Origin: Haematococcus lacustris
Taxonomy: Eukaryota > Chlorophyta > Chlorophyceae > Chlamydomonadales > Haematococcaceae
NCBI GenBank assembly: GCA_030144725.1
Contig: JASKMD010000011.1
Coordinates: forward strand, 6,840,812 to 6,904,811
Direction of reading: 5' to 3'
DNA: 64,000 nt
Shown piece by piece: positions 20,832-32,300 of the stretch. The stretch's first letter is position 1, and every line of letters begins with the position of its first letter. The position numbers were made by a program, and so were the translations under genes. Under the pieces are notes generated by a model. It saw nothing but the letters and a program-made list of their open reading frames with translations. It had not been told where the DNA came from and did not search any database.

Positions 20832-21540
20832 CCCCTCCCTCCCTCCCTCCCTCCCTCCCTCCCTCCCTCCCTCCCTCCCTCCCTCCCTCCCTCCCTCCCT
20901 CCCTCCCTCCCTCCCTCCCTCCCTCCCTCCCTCCCTCCCTCCCTCCCTCCCTCCCTCCCTCCCTCCCTCCCTCCCTCCCTCCCTCCCTCCCTCCCTCCCT
21001 CCCTCCCTCCCTCCCTCCCTCCCTCCCTCCCTCCCTCCCTCCCTCCCTCCCTCCCTCCCTCCCTCCCTCCTCCTCCCTCCCTCCCTCCTCCCTCCCTCCC
21101 TCCCTCCCTCCCTCCCCTCCCTCCCTCCCTCCCTCCCTCCCTCCCTCCCTCCCTCCCTCCCTCCCTCCCTCCCTCCCTCCCTCCCTCCCTCCCTCCCTCC
21201 CTCCCTCCCTCCCTCCCTCCCTCCCTCCCTCCCTCCCTCCCTCCCTCCCTCCCCTCCCTCCCTCCCTCCCTCCCTCCCTCCCTCCCTCCCTCCCTCCCTC
21301 CCTCCCTCCCTCCCTCCCCTCCCTCCCTCCCTCCCTCCCTCCCTCCCTCCCTCCCTCCCTCCCTCCCTCCCTCCCTCCCTCCCTCCCTCCCTCCCTCCCT
21401 CCCTCCCTCCCTCCCTCCCTCCCTCCCTCCCTCACTCCCTCCCTCCCTCCCTCCCTCCCTCCCTCCCTCCCTCCCTCCCTCCCTCCCCTCACTCCCTCCC
21501 TCCCTCCCTCCCTCCCTCACTCCCTCACTCCCTCCCTCCC
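20832..21540. repeat. (CCCT)n polypyrimidine tract
   Basis: About 700 bp of almost pure CCCT with rare CCCCT, CCT and CACT interruptions. Open frames on both strands (Pro-Ser-Leu or Gly-Arg-Glu repeats) are by-products. Exact length is unreliable in any assembly. Confidence 0.97.
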
Positions 21541-22634
21541 CTGACATCGCAGCCACCTGCCTTACCCTCCCTACCTTACACAGCACTGAGTACACAGCAC
21601 TGAGCACAGCACTGAGCACACTGAGTACTCAGCACCCCGACGCTGCCCACCACCAACAACAACTCCCCACCCCCCCCCCACACACCCTCTTCTCCCTGGC
21701 CCTTTGCTCCCTTCATCCTTCCTGCCAGTGAGTGGCAACTGATGGCTACAGGTAAGGAGTGAATGGCTAGCCCCTTGTCCTTTAGTGTCCCTCATTACCG
21801 TGTCCCTCATTACCCTTTCCTTACTGCAAGTACGCCATGTGTGTGCTGCAGGTCCGACGGTCTCACCTAGTACCCCCGTGACACCATAGCCCTGAACACC
21901 CTGAACTTGTGTGAACCATAGCCCTGAACAACCCTGAACTTGTGGCTACAGGTAAGGAATGAGTGGCAACCAGCAAGTGTCTAACACCCGTTTCCTAGCT
22001 TGATCTCCTACCCCACGTGCACGCCCCTTGGCTGCAGGTCTGATGGGCACCTCCCCTCCCTACCCCACATCCCTATACAACCACCCCCTCCCAGATTGTC
22101 CCTACACTTCCTCCCGCCTCCCCTCCCTGCCTTCCCTGGAGCCTTCCCTCATCGAGCCTCCCCCCTTCTCCCCGTCACCTCCCCCCCACACACACAAGCT
22201 CCCCTCCCCCTCCCCTATACAACCGCAAGCAGTTGCTGGACCCTCTCTTCCATCCCCCCACCATGGTGGGCTAATCAGCCAACAACGTGGGCCCTCAACC
22301 CGTGTGCAGCCCCAAGCATGCACAGCCAAGCCACATCAACGACGTGACAGGTTTAAGACGAAGTAGCAGCAGCGTCAGTGGACTGGGGTTTGCAGGTTGT
22401 ATGATGACTGCAACAGTAGTGCAACAGCAGCGATGACTGAAGTGGCATAAGGCAGACGACAGTGCAGTGGATGCCTTGGGTCAAACCCTGGCCATGGGTC
22501 ACTCTGGTCATAGATTACACACTGGCCATGGGTGACACACTGCATATGGCCATATGCGCTGCAGGATATAAGAACATGATGACCATCTTTCTAGACGTCC
22601 TGTACATTGGATCGGTTGGATGAGCATGATGTGA
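21541..22634. other. Interior of element D without a supported gene
   Basis: It contains short CACTGAG and CCATAGCCCTGAACAC repeats (21590-21635, 21880-21945) and C-rich sequence. No coding region could be supported. Confidence 0.4.
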
Positions 22635-22639
22635 TCCTT

Positions 22640-23515
22640 AATCATGAACACCCTGAACCTCAGCCCTGAACACCCTGAACCTCAGCCCTGAACACCCTGA
22701 ACCATAGCCCTGAACACCCTGAACCATAGCCCTGAACACCCTGAACCATAGCCCTAAACACCCTGAACCATAGCCCTGAACACCCTGAACCATAGCCCTG
22801 AACACCCTGAACCATAGCCCTGAACACCCTGAACCATAGCCCCTGAACAACCTGAACCAAGACCTGAACCACTTGAACATAGACCTGAACCACCTGAACA
22901 TAGACCTGAACCACCTGAACATAGACCTGAACCACCTGAACCAAGACCTGAAGACCTGAACCAAGACCTGAACCACCTGAACATAGACCTGAACCACCTG
23001 AACATAGACCTGAACAACCTGAACATAGACCTGAGCAACCTGAACATAGACCTGAACCACCTGAACATAGACCTGAACCACCTGAACCAAGACCTGAACA
23101 ACCTGAACATAGACCTGAACCACCTGAACCAAGACCTGAAGACCTGAACCAAGACCTGAACCACCTGAACCAAGACCTGAACAACCTGAACATAGACCTG
23201 AACAACCTGAACATAGACCTCAACAACCTGAACATAGACCTGAACCACCTGAACAAGACCTGAACCACCTGAACATAGACCTGAACAACCTGAACATAGA
23301 CCTGAACCACCCTGAACCAAGACCTGAACCACCTGAACATAGACCTGAACCACCCTGAACATAGACCTGAACCACCTGAACATAGACCTGAGCCACCTGA
23401 ACCAAGACCTGAACCACCTGAACATAGACCTGAACAACCTGAACCAAGACCTGAACCACCTGAACCAAGACCTGAACAACCTGAACCAAGACCTGAACCA
23501 CCTGAACACAGCCAC
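22640..23515 (-). repeat. 21-bp minisatellite, right arm of element D
   Basis: Inverted counterpart of 19129-19970. A subfamily with CTGAACCATAGCCCTGAACAC occupies 22640-22860, and the CTGAACATAGACCTGAACCAC type follows. Confidence 0.93.
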
Positions 23516-24439
23516 CCAGCTCCAGCCTTTGGCTTTTTTAGCCTGATTTCTTTTGGTTTGGATTGCGTACATTACAAGCTTTCAACCGGCTAAGTTATAG
23601 CCCCAACGGCCAAAGTCGGTCTAGGCGCCTGGCTGCTAATTCCTACGAGTGCCTGGCACTTATCTGTCACCTGGTGGACGAGGCGGTGCTTTGCACCACC
23701 TCCTGTCCCCTGCTCCAACTTCTGTCCCGGCTGCCAAGGCTGTGCCTGGCCCGGACAAGTGGACCGATGGGTGCTTGAAATCAGTCCGCAGGGCTTCAGC
23801 CTTCTGCGATGACTTGGAGGCCCACTGTGCTCGTTATTCTTTAGACATTGTCTCTGTCTTCCCTGCTTTCCTATCTGGTGCTGCTCGCAATGCTTGGTAC
23901 CCTTCGGTCCAGCAAGCTCATTTTGCGCAGACAGGTGTTGCTCCTCCCTCAATCAGGTCTCCCGGTAAAAAGTACCCAAATAGTACCTTTTTTGTTGTCA
24001 GGGAAAGGGGTACATTTGCCCAACCGCCAACCGCCCACTCCGCCCTGCCTGCCCGCTCTGCCCGTCCTCCGTCGAGGATTGTTGCTGCACTAAACAGGGC
24101 ATCAGCAAGATGTTTGCAGCGCTATTAGAAGCGACCCAGCTGCAGCGCCATTAGTAGCGACCCAGCTGCAGGGCCCTTTAATGCGACCCAGCAAGGGCTT
24201 AAGAAACGCACCTAAACGGCGTGGTTAACACCCACCAGCTCGTAAAGCAGAGCCTCGGGCTAACCAGGACAATGCCCCAGAGCCACCCGCATAAACGAAT
24301 GTAAGCTCGTGGCTGTGTAGTTCAGTTCAGTCTACAGTTCCGAGCTCGCATTTTCGAGTCCAGGCATTTCCAAGCATACACGACGAGCGACGAACGCAAC
24401 AAGACGCAGCAAGGACGCAGCAACTGCGTTACACAAGTG

Positions 24440-24705
24440 TATATGCTGCAGTGCATGAGCAGCAGCAGGCTGCAGTGCAGGCTGCAGTGCATGAGCAGCA
24501 ACAGCAGGCTGCTACAGTGCATATGTTGCAGTGCATGAGCATCAGCAGGTTGCAATGCAGGCTGCAGTGCATGTGCTGCAGTGCAGGAGCAGCAGCTGCA
24601 GGCCTCAGTGCACGCAGCAGCAGCAGCAGGCTGCAGTGCAGGAGCAGCAGCAGCAGGCTGCAGTGCAGGAGCAGCAGCAGCAGGCTGGAGGACGTGTGCT
24701 GCAGT
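24440..24705 (+). repeat. CTGCAGTGCA-rich repeat, left arm of element E
   Basis: Imperfect units of GCTGCAGTGCAGGAGCAGCAG. The inverted copy is at 27790-28050. Confidence 0.8.
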
Positions 24706-24926
24706 GCACATGGTAAGTGGCTATCCCTTGCAACTATGTGGCTTTATATACCGAGTCTGACCGCTAGGATGCCCTTGTTTGCTGCAGGTTGTAATGGTCA
24801 CACCCATTCCCCTTTCCCACTACCACCACTGGCCCCTCCCCTTCCCTATATGCCCACCCCCTCCCAGTTCGTCAACAAACTCCCCACGCCCAGCCCAGCC
24901 CCAGTTTAATGGTACCCTCCTTCCCC

Positions 24927-24983
24927 CCCTCCCCTCCCCTCCCCTCCCCTCCCCTCCCCTCCCCTCCCCTCCCCTCCCCTCCC
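24927..24983 (+). repeat. (CCCCT)n microsatellite
   Basis: About eleven CCCCT units at the inner edge of the left arm of element E. Confidence 0.9.
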
Positions 24984-25217
24984 CAGAGTAGCCATGAGCA
25001 GTCGCTGGGAGGAGCAAGGAGCACCAGCCAGGAGCAGCCAGGAGCGGCAGCCGAGCCCAACTCCATGACATGTCCATGACATGTTGATTGCCCAGGTCAA
25101 GGCAGCAGGTGTGTGGCCTCCATGCTTGCCAGCAGTGTGGCAACAGCCTTGAGCATGAGCCGACATTGCTGTTGTGTTGTGTTCTTATGTTAATGTTGTG
25201 GTAGGTGAAGCGCTCAG

Positions 25218-26295
25218 TTCCACCACGCGGTGAGAGGCTAATGCTGCAAACGTGGTAGCCACCTGCTACATACCCCCTTTGCATGTATGCATCATGGTCA
25301 TGCTTAGCAAGTGCAGGCCTGGCAGTGATCCACACCCAATGTGTCACAGCTAGCTGGACTACGGATGGTACCTGTAGTGGAGGCTCACCAGATCCAGCCA
25401 CATGCTAGGGTGTGGTGCGCCACATGCCCCTTGTATGGACAACACCACCACGCGGTGAGAGGCTAATGCTGCAAACGTGGTAGCCACCTGCTACATACCC
25501 CCTTTGCATGTATGCATCATGGTCATGCTTAGCAAGTGCAGGCCTGGCAGTGATCCACACCCAATGTGTCACAGCTAGCTGGACTACGGATGGTACCTAT
25601 AGTGGAGGCTCACCAGATCCAGCCACATGCTAGGGTGTGGTGCGCCACATGCCCCTTGTATGGACAACACCACCCCGTGGTAGTAGTAGTAGTAGTTGTT
25701 ACACTGAAGAGGCAGGGCTTGGATGGATACAAGCCAACCTCCAAAGGTAGAAAGCCGAAGAGTTGAACTGAACGTAAAGCAAAAGAGGAAAATTAACCCC
25801 AACCCTAACCCCGTGGTGATGCGCTCAGGCCGCAAACGTGGTAGCCACCTGCTACATACCCCCTTTGCATGTATGCATCATGGTCATGCTTAGCAAGTGC
25901 AGGCCTGGCAGTGATCCACACCCAATGTGTCACAGCTAGCTGGACTACGGATGGTACCTGTAGTGGAGGCTCACCAGATCCAGCCACATGCTAGGGTGTG
26001 GTGCGCCACATGCCCCTTGTATGGACAACACCACCACGCGGTGAGAGGCTAATGCTGCAAACGTGGTAGCCACCTGCTACATACCCCCTTTGCATGTATG
26101 CATCACGGTGATGCTTAGCAAGTGCAGGCCTGGCAGTGATCCACACCCAATGTGTCACAGCTAGCTGGACTACGGATGGTACCTATAGTGGAGGCTCACC
26201 AGATCCAGCCACATGCTAGGGTGTGGTGCGCCACATGCCCCTTGTATGGACAACACCACCACGCGGTGAGAGGCTAATGCTGCAAACGTGATAGC
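25218..26295. repeat. Tandem array of about 225-bp units in element E
   Basis: Four near-identical units (starting about 25218, 25446, 25815 and 26034) plus a partial fifth contain GCAAACGTGGTAGCCACCTG and GTGTCACAGCTAGCTGGAC. A spacer with GTA repeats and a short AACCCTAACCCC stretch separates units two and three. Confidence 0.88.
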
Positions 26296-27562
26296 CGAGG
26301 TATGTAGGTGTGCAATGAGCTAGTGGTATGGCGGGGTGGTATCACAGTGTGCCAGTCACTACGGTAGTTGTTGTGTTGGCTAGGAGGCAGGCCCTTTCTA
26401 TTTGGCCTGGGCTTCAGCAAAGAGCTACTATTCCAACCAGGAGATAGGCACCTAGGGATGCGGCTGGTTACATGCATAGGTTGGGACCAGGTGACTCTGG
26501 AAGTCTAGTTATGTCAGCTCTCAACGGTTAGGAATTACATAATTGGTTGGATAGCATTACATGACCACCATGTACATGACCACCAAGGGATTACAAGGGT
26601 GATACACGTGCCCCTGCCCTCCTAGCTCATGTGCATGCCCTCAGCCTTGATTAGCTGACCTGACTCAGCCTCACCATGCGGCTCAGGCTCACCGCATGCC
26701 TCCTTGCACACAACAATCATGTGCCACAGCCAGACAAGCAGCCGGCCATGCTCCATAAGCAGCAGAGCTTGCTGCTAGGTGCACCTATCCCTGTCGCTCC
26801 AAGCTGGTACGCCAAAGGCTGCTGGGTGGGGTAGGGAAGGGGCTGCAGCGTGTGCCGTGGGGTGAGGGTGAGGGGAGGGGGGGAAGTAGGTGACTTGCTG
26901 CCCCTGCCCCATGTCCCTAAACTGGGTTGGTTGCTACTACTAGGCTGCTCAGCAGCTCAAGCAGCATCAGCATCAGCAACAACAACAGCAGCAACACTAG
27001 CAGGAGCACCATCACCACTGGCAGCACCACCCGCTCCATGCTGCCCGCTCCATGCTGTCTGCTCTATGCTACCCGCTCCAGGCTGCTACTCCAAGGGCTG
27101 CTGTGGGATGGGGAGGAAGGTAGGTGGGTGGCAGACTCGAAAGTGGTGGTGGTGGGATGGGGGAGGGTACGCCGCTCTACGCCGTTGGTTGCTGCTTTAC
27201 GCTGCTACCGCCTTGCTTGCAATCACCAAGCCATGCTACACCTGTCATGCTCCAGCTATCGACAACTGCAAGCAAACAGATGAATAAGGACATGCATGAC
27301 CATAATTAAGCAGGCAAGGCTGAGCCGACAGCAGCATGTGCACTCACCGGAAGTCCTGGCTGCCGCTCCAAGCGCCTCCTACTTGCTGCTTTTGCATCTG
27401 CTCTTGGTTACCGCTCATGGCTGCTGCTCAAGGAGATAGCTCATGGCTGCGGGGGGGGGGGGGGCCTGCTGTGGTGCACACCTAGTAGTGTAGTATAGTG
27501 CTCAACACCATGACAAGGGACAACAAGAGAAGGGTGGGGGAGGGGAGGGGAGAGGGACATGG
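26296..27562. other. Interior of element E without a supported gene
   Basis: It holds AGC/ACA-rich simple sequence (26945-27010) and a run of about 15 G (27453). Open frames are short and repeat-derived. Confidence 0.4.
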
Positions 27563-29319
27563 GGAAGGAGGGTGCCATTAAACTGGGGCTGGGCTGGGCG
27601 TGGGGAGTTTGTCGACGAACTGGGAGGGGGTGGGCATATAGGGAAGGGGAGGGGCCAGTGGTGGTAGTGGGAAAGGGGAATGGGTGTGACCATTACAACC
27701 TGCAGCAAACAAGGGCATCCTAGCGGTCAGACTCGGTATATAAAGCCACATAGTTGCAAGGGATAGCCACTTACCATGTGCACTGCAGCACACGTCCTCC
27801 AGCCTGCTGCTGCTGCTCCTGCACTGCAGCCTGCTGCTGCTGCTCCTGCACTGCAGCCTGCTGCTGCTGCTCGTGCACTGAAGCCTGCAGCTGCTGCTCC
27901 TGCACTGCAGCACATGCACTGCAGCCTGCATTGCAACCTGCTGATGCTCATGCACTGCAACATATGCACTGTAGCAGCCTGCTGTTGCTGCTCATGCACT
28001 GCAGCCTGCACTGCAGCCTGCTGCTGCTCATGCACTGCAGCATATACACTTGTGTACCGCAGTTGCTGCGTCCTTGCTGCGTCTTGTTGCGTTCGTCGCT
28101 CGTCGTGTATACTTGGAAATGCCTGGACTCGAAAATGCGAGCTCGGAACTGTAGACTGAACTGAACTGCACAGCCACGAGCTTACATTCGTTTATGCGGG
28201 TGGCTCTGGGGCATTGTCCTGGTTAGCCCGAGGCTCTGCTTTACGAGCTGGTGGGTGTTAACCACGCCGTTTAGGTGCGTTTCTTAAGCCCTTGCTGGGT
28301 CGCATTAAAGGGCCCTGCAGCTGGGTCGCTACTAATGGCGCTGCAGCTGGGTCGCTTCTAATAGCGCTGCAAACATCTTGCTGATGCCCTGTTTAGTGCA
28401 GCAACAATCCTCGACGGAGGACGGGCAGAGCGGGCAGGCAGGGCGGAGTGGGCGGTTGGCGGTTGGGCAAATGTACCCCTTTCCCTGCCAACAAAAAAGG
28501 TACTATTTGGGTACTTTTCACCGGGAGACCTGATTGCCTCCCTGGCAGTTTTTACGTGCGTCTTTCCTTGAGTACACAGGCGATGACTTGCGGGATGATA
28601 TGCTTGAGGCTCGCGACAGACTGCTTGACAGGTCAATCCGTATGGGTCCCAGTTATCCTGAACTCTCTGAGTACCTCATTGCGTTTAGGAACAACCTGTT
28701 GACTGCTGGTGCGCAGTGCATGGACGAGTCCCTCCTGGTCAATCTGTTTGTCACTGGGCTGTCTCCCAGTCTGCGTGAGACTGTCTTGAAAGACATTGTC
28801 CCCTTGCAGAACCCAACATTGACCCAAGCAATGGATTCTGCCAGGCAGGCACAGCGTAATGCTGTGTTCCTGGCCGGTGCAGTCAGCTCCAAGCGCCATG
28901 TGGCTGCTGTGCAGGGTCGTGCCATCACCGAACAAGCTGAACATGAGATCACTGACGCCAACAGACCTCTGCCACTTTCTGGTCGCCAACCTATTGCCCC
29001 TCGTCCTGCTGGCCGCACTGCGCCCAGGCGTGGTGGCATGCGGCCAGGGCCACCCCCTGCTGCTGCTGGCAAGAAGGCTGGTGCTGCTGCTGCTGCTGCC
29101 ACGGCTGTCAAGCCTGGCCAGTACTGCCACCACTGTTACTCTCCTGATCACCTGAAGCCTCAGTGCCCTTGGAAGCACCTGCCTGCCAAGCAGGCCCGTG
29201 AACAGTCAGGCTACTCTAGGCCACCTCCTGGGGCCAATGTGCCTCAGAAACGCAGCCGCCCAGATGATGATGATAAGGGGCAGGGCAAGGGCAAGCTGGC
29301 GTCTGCTAATGCCAAATAG

Positions 29320-32300
29320 GGTGTTGCCCAGCCAGGCAGGTGCTGTTCCTGTGCTGCGGTAGCAACAACTGCTGAGCCTGATCAACTGTCTGCTGCATGC
29401 AACTGTGTTTCTGTTGCCTGCACACAGCCTGAGAAGCAGACTGATGCACTCTGTGTTTCATTGCCTGCCAACAACAAACCTAGGCCACAGGGTCCGGCCA
29501 TGAGTGCTGTGAACAACTGCAAGTGTGCTGTGCCTGTGTCTAAGTCAAAGCCTGAGCAGACTGCCATGCTGGCAGCTGGCTGTGCTGGTTTTTGTTGTGA
29601 GGCTGCTGACCCATGCTTGAGTCATGTGGTGTCATGTAAGACAGCCCTTTGTTGCCCCATGCTGCCGTCCCAAGTTATCCTGGGGGTTGCTGGACAAGAC
29701 AACAAGGTAAGGTTCCAGTTTACTGGCACCATTGACAGCCATGTCTGCCATATGTTAGCTGATGGTGGTGCTGACGCATCGTTCATTAGTGCTAGCTATG
29801 TTCAGCTGCATGGTATCCCTCTCTATACCTATCCTGTGTCACTTACGTTTGATGTTGCAAACAATCAACCTGTGATCTGTGAGCACTATGTCAAGGTACA
29901 GTTGCACATTGACAGCTTTAGCTGCATGTGTCTGTTGACTGTCATGCCTGACCTTGTTCATGCTTATGACGTGCTCCTGGGTGCTGACTGGCTGTTTGTG
30001 CAGGGGGCCTTGATCGACTACGTCGACCAGACCCTGACCCTGCGCACTGCCCAAGGTAACACAACCTTGCATCCACACACAGGTGACATGAGTGCTGCTG
30101 GCCAGTGTGTTGCCAACAGGCCACCTGGATCCACCCACTCACTGCCCCGCCCACCTGCTGCTGTACTTGCTGCTGTGTCCAAAGCCAACCCAAAGGCCTT
30201 TGTGACAGCTAAGCAAGCAGCCAGATGGTTGCGTAAAGGGGGCTCTGCTATGGTTGCTATGGTGTCTTTAGAAGACCTTACCCTGCCAGCAGATGTTTCA
30301 CCTGTCCATAGACAGCACCTGCAAGCTCTGCTTGATGAATACTCTGATGTATTCGAACCTATTACTGGACTCCCACCAGAGCGTGCAGTAGGGCACTCCA
30401 TTCCCTTGCAGCCTGATGCTAAGCCTCCAGCTAGGCCCAGCTATAGGATGTCCAAACCTGAGCATGATGAACTGCGTAGACAGATCACTGATCTCCTTGC
30501 CAAAGGCCTGATAGAGCCCAGCTCCTCTCCCTTTGCTGCACCAGTGCTGTTTGTCCAGAAGAAATCAGGTGAGCTGCGCATGTGCATTGACTACCGCCAG
30601 CTCAATAAAATTACAATCAGGGACCAGTATCCTTTGCCACGCATTGATGATCTGTTTGATCAGCTCGCAGGAAAAACTGTGTTCTCCTCCCTTGACTTGC
30701 AGGCTGGTTACCACCAGATCCGCATCCCGGCTGAGGATGTCCCTAAAACTGCGTTCAGGACACCTGAGGGCCACTACCAATTCAAGGTACTGTGTTTTGG
30801 CCTGACAAATGCTCCTGCCACGTTCCAGCGTGTAATGAATGAAGCATTTGCTGAGGTGATAAATAACTGTGCCCTCGTGTACCTTGATGACATCCTAGTG
30901 ATGTCCAAGGACAGTGAGGAACACCTAGTCCATCTCAGACGTGTATTTGACTTACTGCGTAAAAATAAATTTTATGCTAAGTTATCTAAATGTGAATTTA
31001 TGAAACGAACACTGATGTTCCTGGGCCATATCATAAGTGCTCAAGGCATCTCTGTTGACCCTTGTAAAGTTACTGCCATCTCTAACTGGCCTGTCCCTAC
31101 AAGCCTCAAAACCCTGCAGTCTTTCCTGGGCGCTGCTAATTATGTCCGTAAATTCGTACATAATTTTAGCACCATTGCTGCACCCCTCACAAACCTGACT
31201 GGCCCCAAGAAGGACTCGTTCCCTTGGAAGTCATGGCCTCAGGCTGAGCTGGATGCATTCAATGCCTTGAAGCAGGCCATTGCTAATGTGCCTATGCTCA
31301 AGCTTCCTGATCACAGCAAACCCTTCCAGGTGCACTGCGATGCGTCCCTTGAGGGCATCGGTGCAGTCCTGATGCAGGATGGCTACCCGTTGGCGTATTA
31401 CTCCAGGAAACTAATCCCTGCTGAGGTTAATTACACCACGGGCGAACAGGAACTGCTGGCATTGGTATCTGCGTGTCAACAGTGGAGGTGTTACCTTGAA
31501 GGGGTACCATTCACTCTGTACACAGATCACCGGCCACTCATCTCTCTGCCCACTCAAAATATACTATCACGCAGGCAGACTAGATGGATGGAATTCATGG
31601 CCCGCTTCTCATATACCATTGAGTACCTACCTGGTATATCTAATCCCGCTGATCCGTTGTCACGCATTCCAGCTGCCACAGTACAGACGTGTAAAGGCCC
31701 TGGTGCTGATAATGTGAAGAGTATCCTTGTCATGACTAGGAGTAAGCGGCGTTCTCAGGAGGGGGAGGAAACTGGTGCTGAGGCACGTAAAACAAGTGCT
31801 GGTGATGCCGCTGCGCCACCCACACAACCACCACCAGGCCAAGGTGATGGTGCTGCCGTAAGGCCACCCACCAAACGTGTCACTTGGGCTGCTGATGTAC
31901 CAGCAGATGGAGAACCCAGTGCACCCAAACCACCAGGTCCCTTGTCAAACCTGCATGAGTGGTTGGTCAGAGCCTATGCTGCTGACTCCAACTTCACCAA
32001 GCGTAGGAAGACTAAGAACTACTACCTGGATGATAATGGCCTATGGAGACATAACAAACGACGCACCGTCATTGTGCCCCGTGACAAACAGCTACGAGAG
32101 CATATCCTGCACGAGATGCACGATGCTAAGTATGCTGGCCACGTTGGGATCACTAAGACATTGGAGCGTGTCATGCGTGTGTTCTGGTGGAAACACTTAC
32201 GCACTGATGTGCGTCACTATGTAACAACATGTGATGCATGCCAGAGAAACAAATCGGTTACAGCTAAGCCATGGGGGTTCCTTCACCCTTTGTCTATACC

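Larger units (their letters stand above)
18985..23651. mobile_element. Element D: long-inverted-repeat element in Gypsy2 gag
   Basis: The ends are inverted copies starting CACTCGTAGGAATTAGCAGC, with only a few mismatches over the first 150 bp. The inversion then runs through a 21-bp minisatellite, so each arm is about 1 kb (18985-19975 and 22635-23651). Only a 2-bp duplication (CC, 18983-18984 and 23652-23653) is seen. The restored gag frame agrees with exactly that. The CACT- start recalls CACTA/EnSpm ends, but no transposase was found. The interior holds a CCCT tract and simple repeats, so it is non-autonomous. Confidence 0.8.
23950..28536. mobile_element. Element E: long-inverted-repeat element in Gypsy2 gag
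   Basis: Inverted arms of about 975 bp (23950-24924 and 27563-28536) start CAATCAGGTCTCCCGG. A 7-bp TSD, CCTCCCT, lies at 23943-23949 and 28537-28543. Removing the element plus one TSD restores the gag frame. The arms include CTGCAG-rich stretches (24440-24700, 27790-28050). The interior carries tandem repeats and no transposase. Ends and TSD differ from element D, so it is a separate family of similar design. Confidence 0.85.
18512..29319 (+). pseudogene. gag: Gypsy2 Gag, interrupted twice, ending in UAG
   Basis: Gag is in three pieces: 18512-18984, 23654-23949 and 28544-29319. Joined with each TSD counted once they give 1545 nt, exactly 515 codons including the stop, so both insertions are cleanly removable on paper. 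The N-terminal piece has an acidic stretch (DEDEDEEEEDETEQ) and a coiled coil. The middle is the capsid region (FCDDLEAHCARYSLD). The last piece has FLEYTGDDLRDD, FVTGLSPSLRE and a zinc knuckle CHHCYSPDHLKPQC, then a basic/acidic tail. The stop TAG at 29317-29319 lies in the pol frame. Gag of Gypsy3 has the same layout. ATG at 18512 follows the primer site. Confidence 0.88.

Noticed and set aside
20636..21619. Long frames rich in Pro-Ser-Leu or Gly-Arg-Glu on both strands
   Set aside because: By-products of the CCCT tract.
19000..23650. Element D as part of the native Gypsy2 structure
   Set aside because: It has its own inverted ends and its removal restores the gag frame exactly.
18985..23651. 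Calling element D a true CACTA/EnSpm transposon
   Set aside because: Only the first four bases fit. The duplication is 2 bp and no transposase is present.
25797..25812. AACCCTAACCCC, telomere-like
   Set aside because: Fewer than three units and inside a transposon repeat. Chlorophycean telomeres usually have TTTTAGGG.
28633..29178. Minus-strand frame opposite Gypsy2 gag
   Set aside because: Antisense shadow of gag. The plus strand carries the zinc knuckle and matches Gypsy3 Gag.
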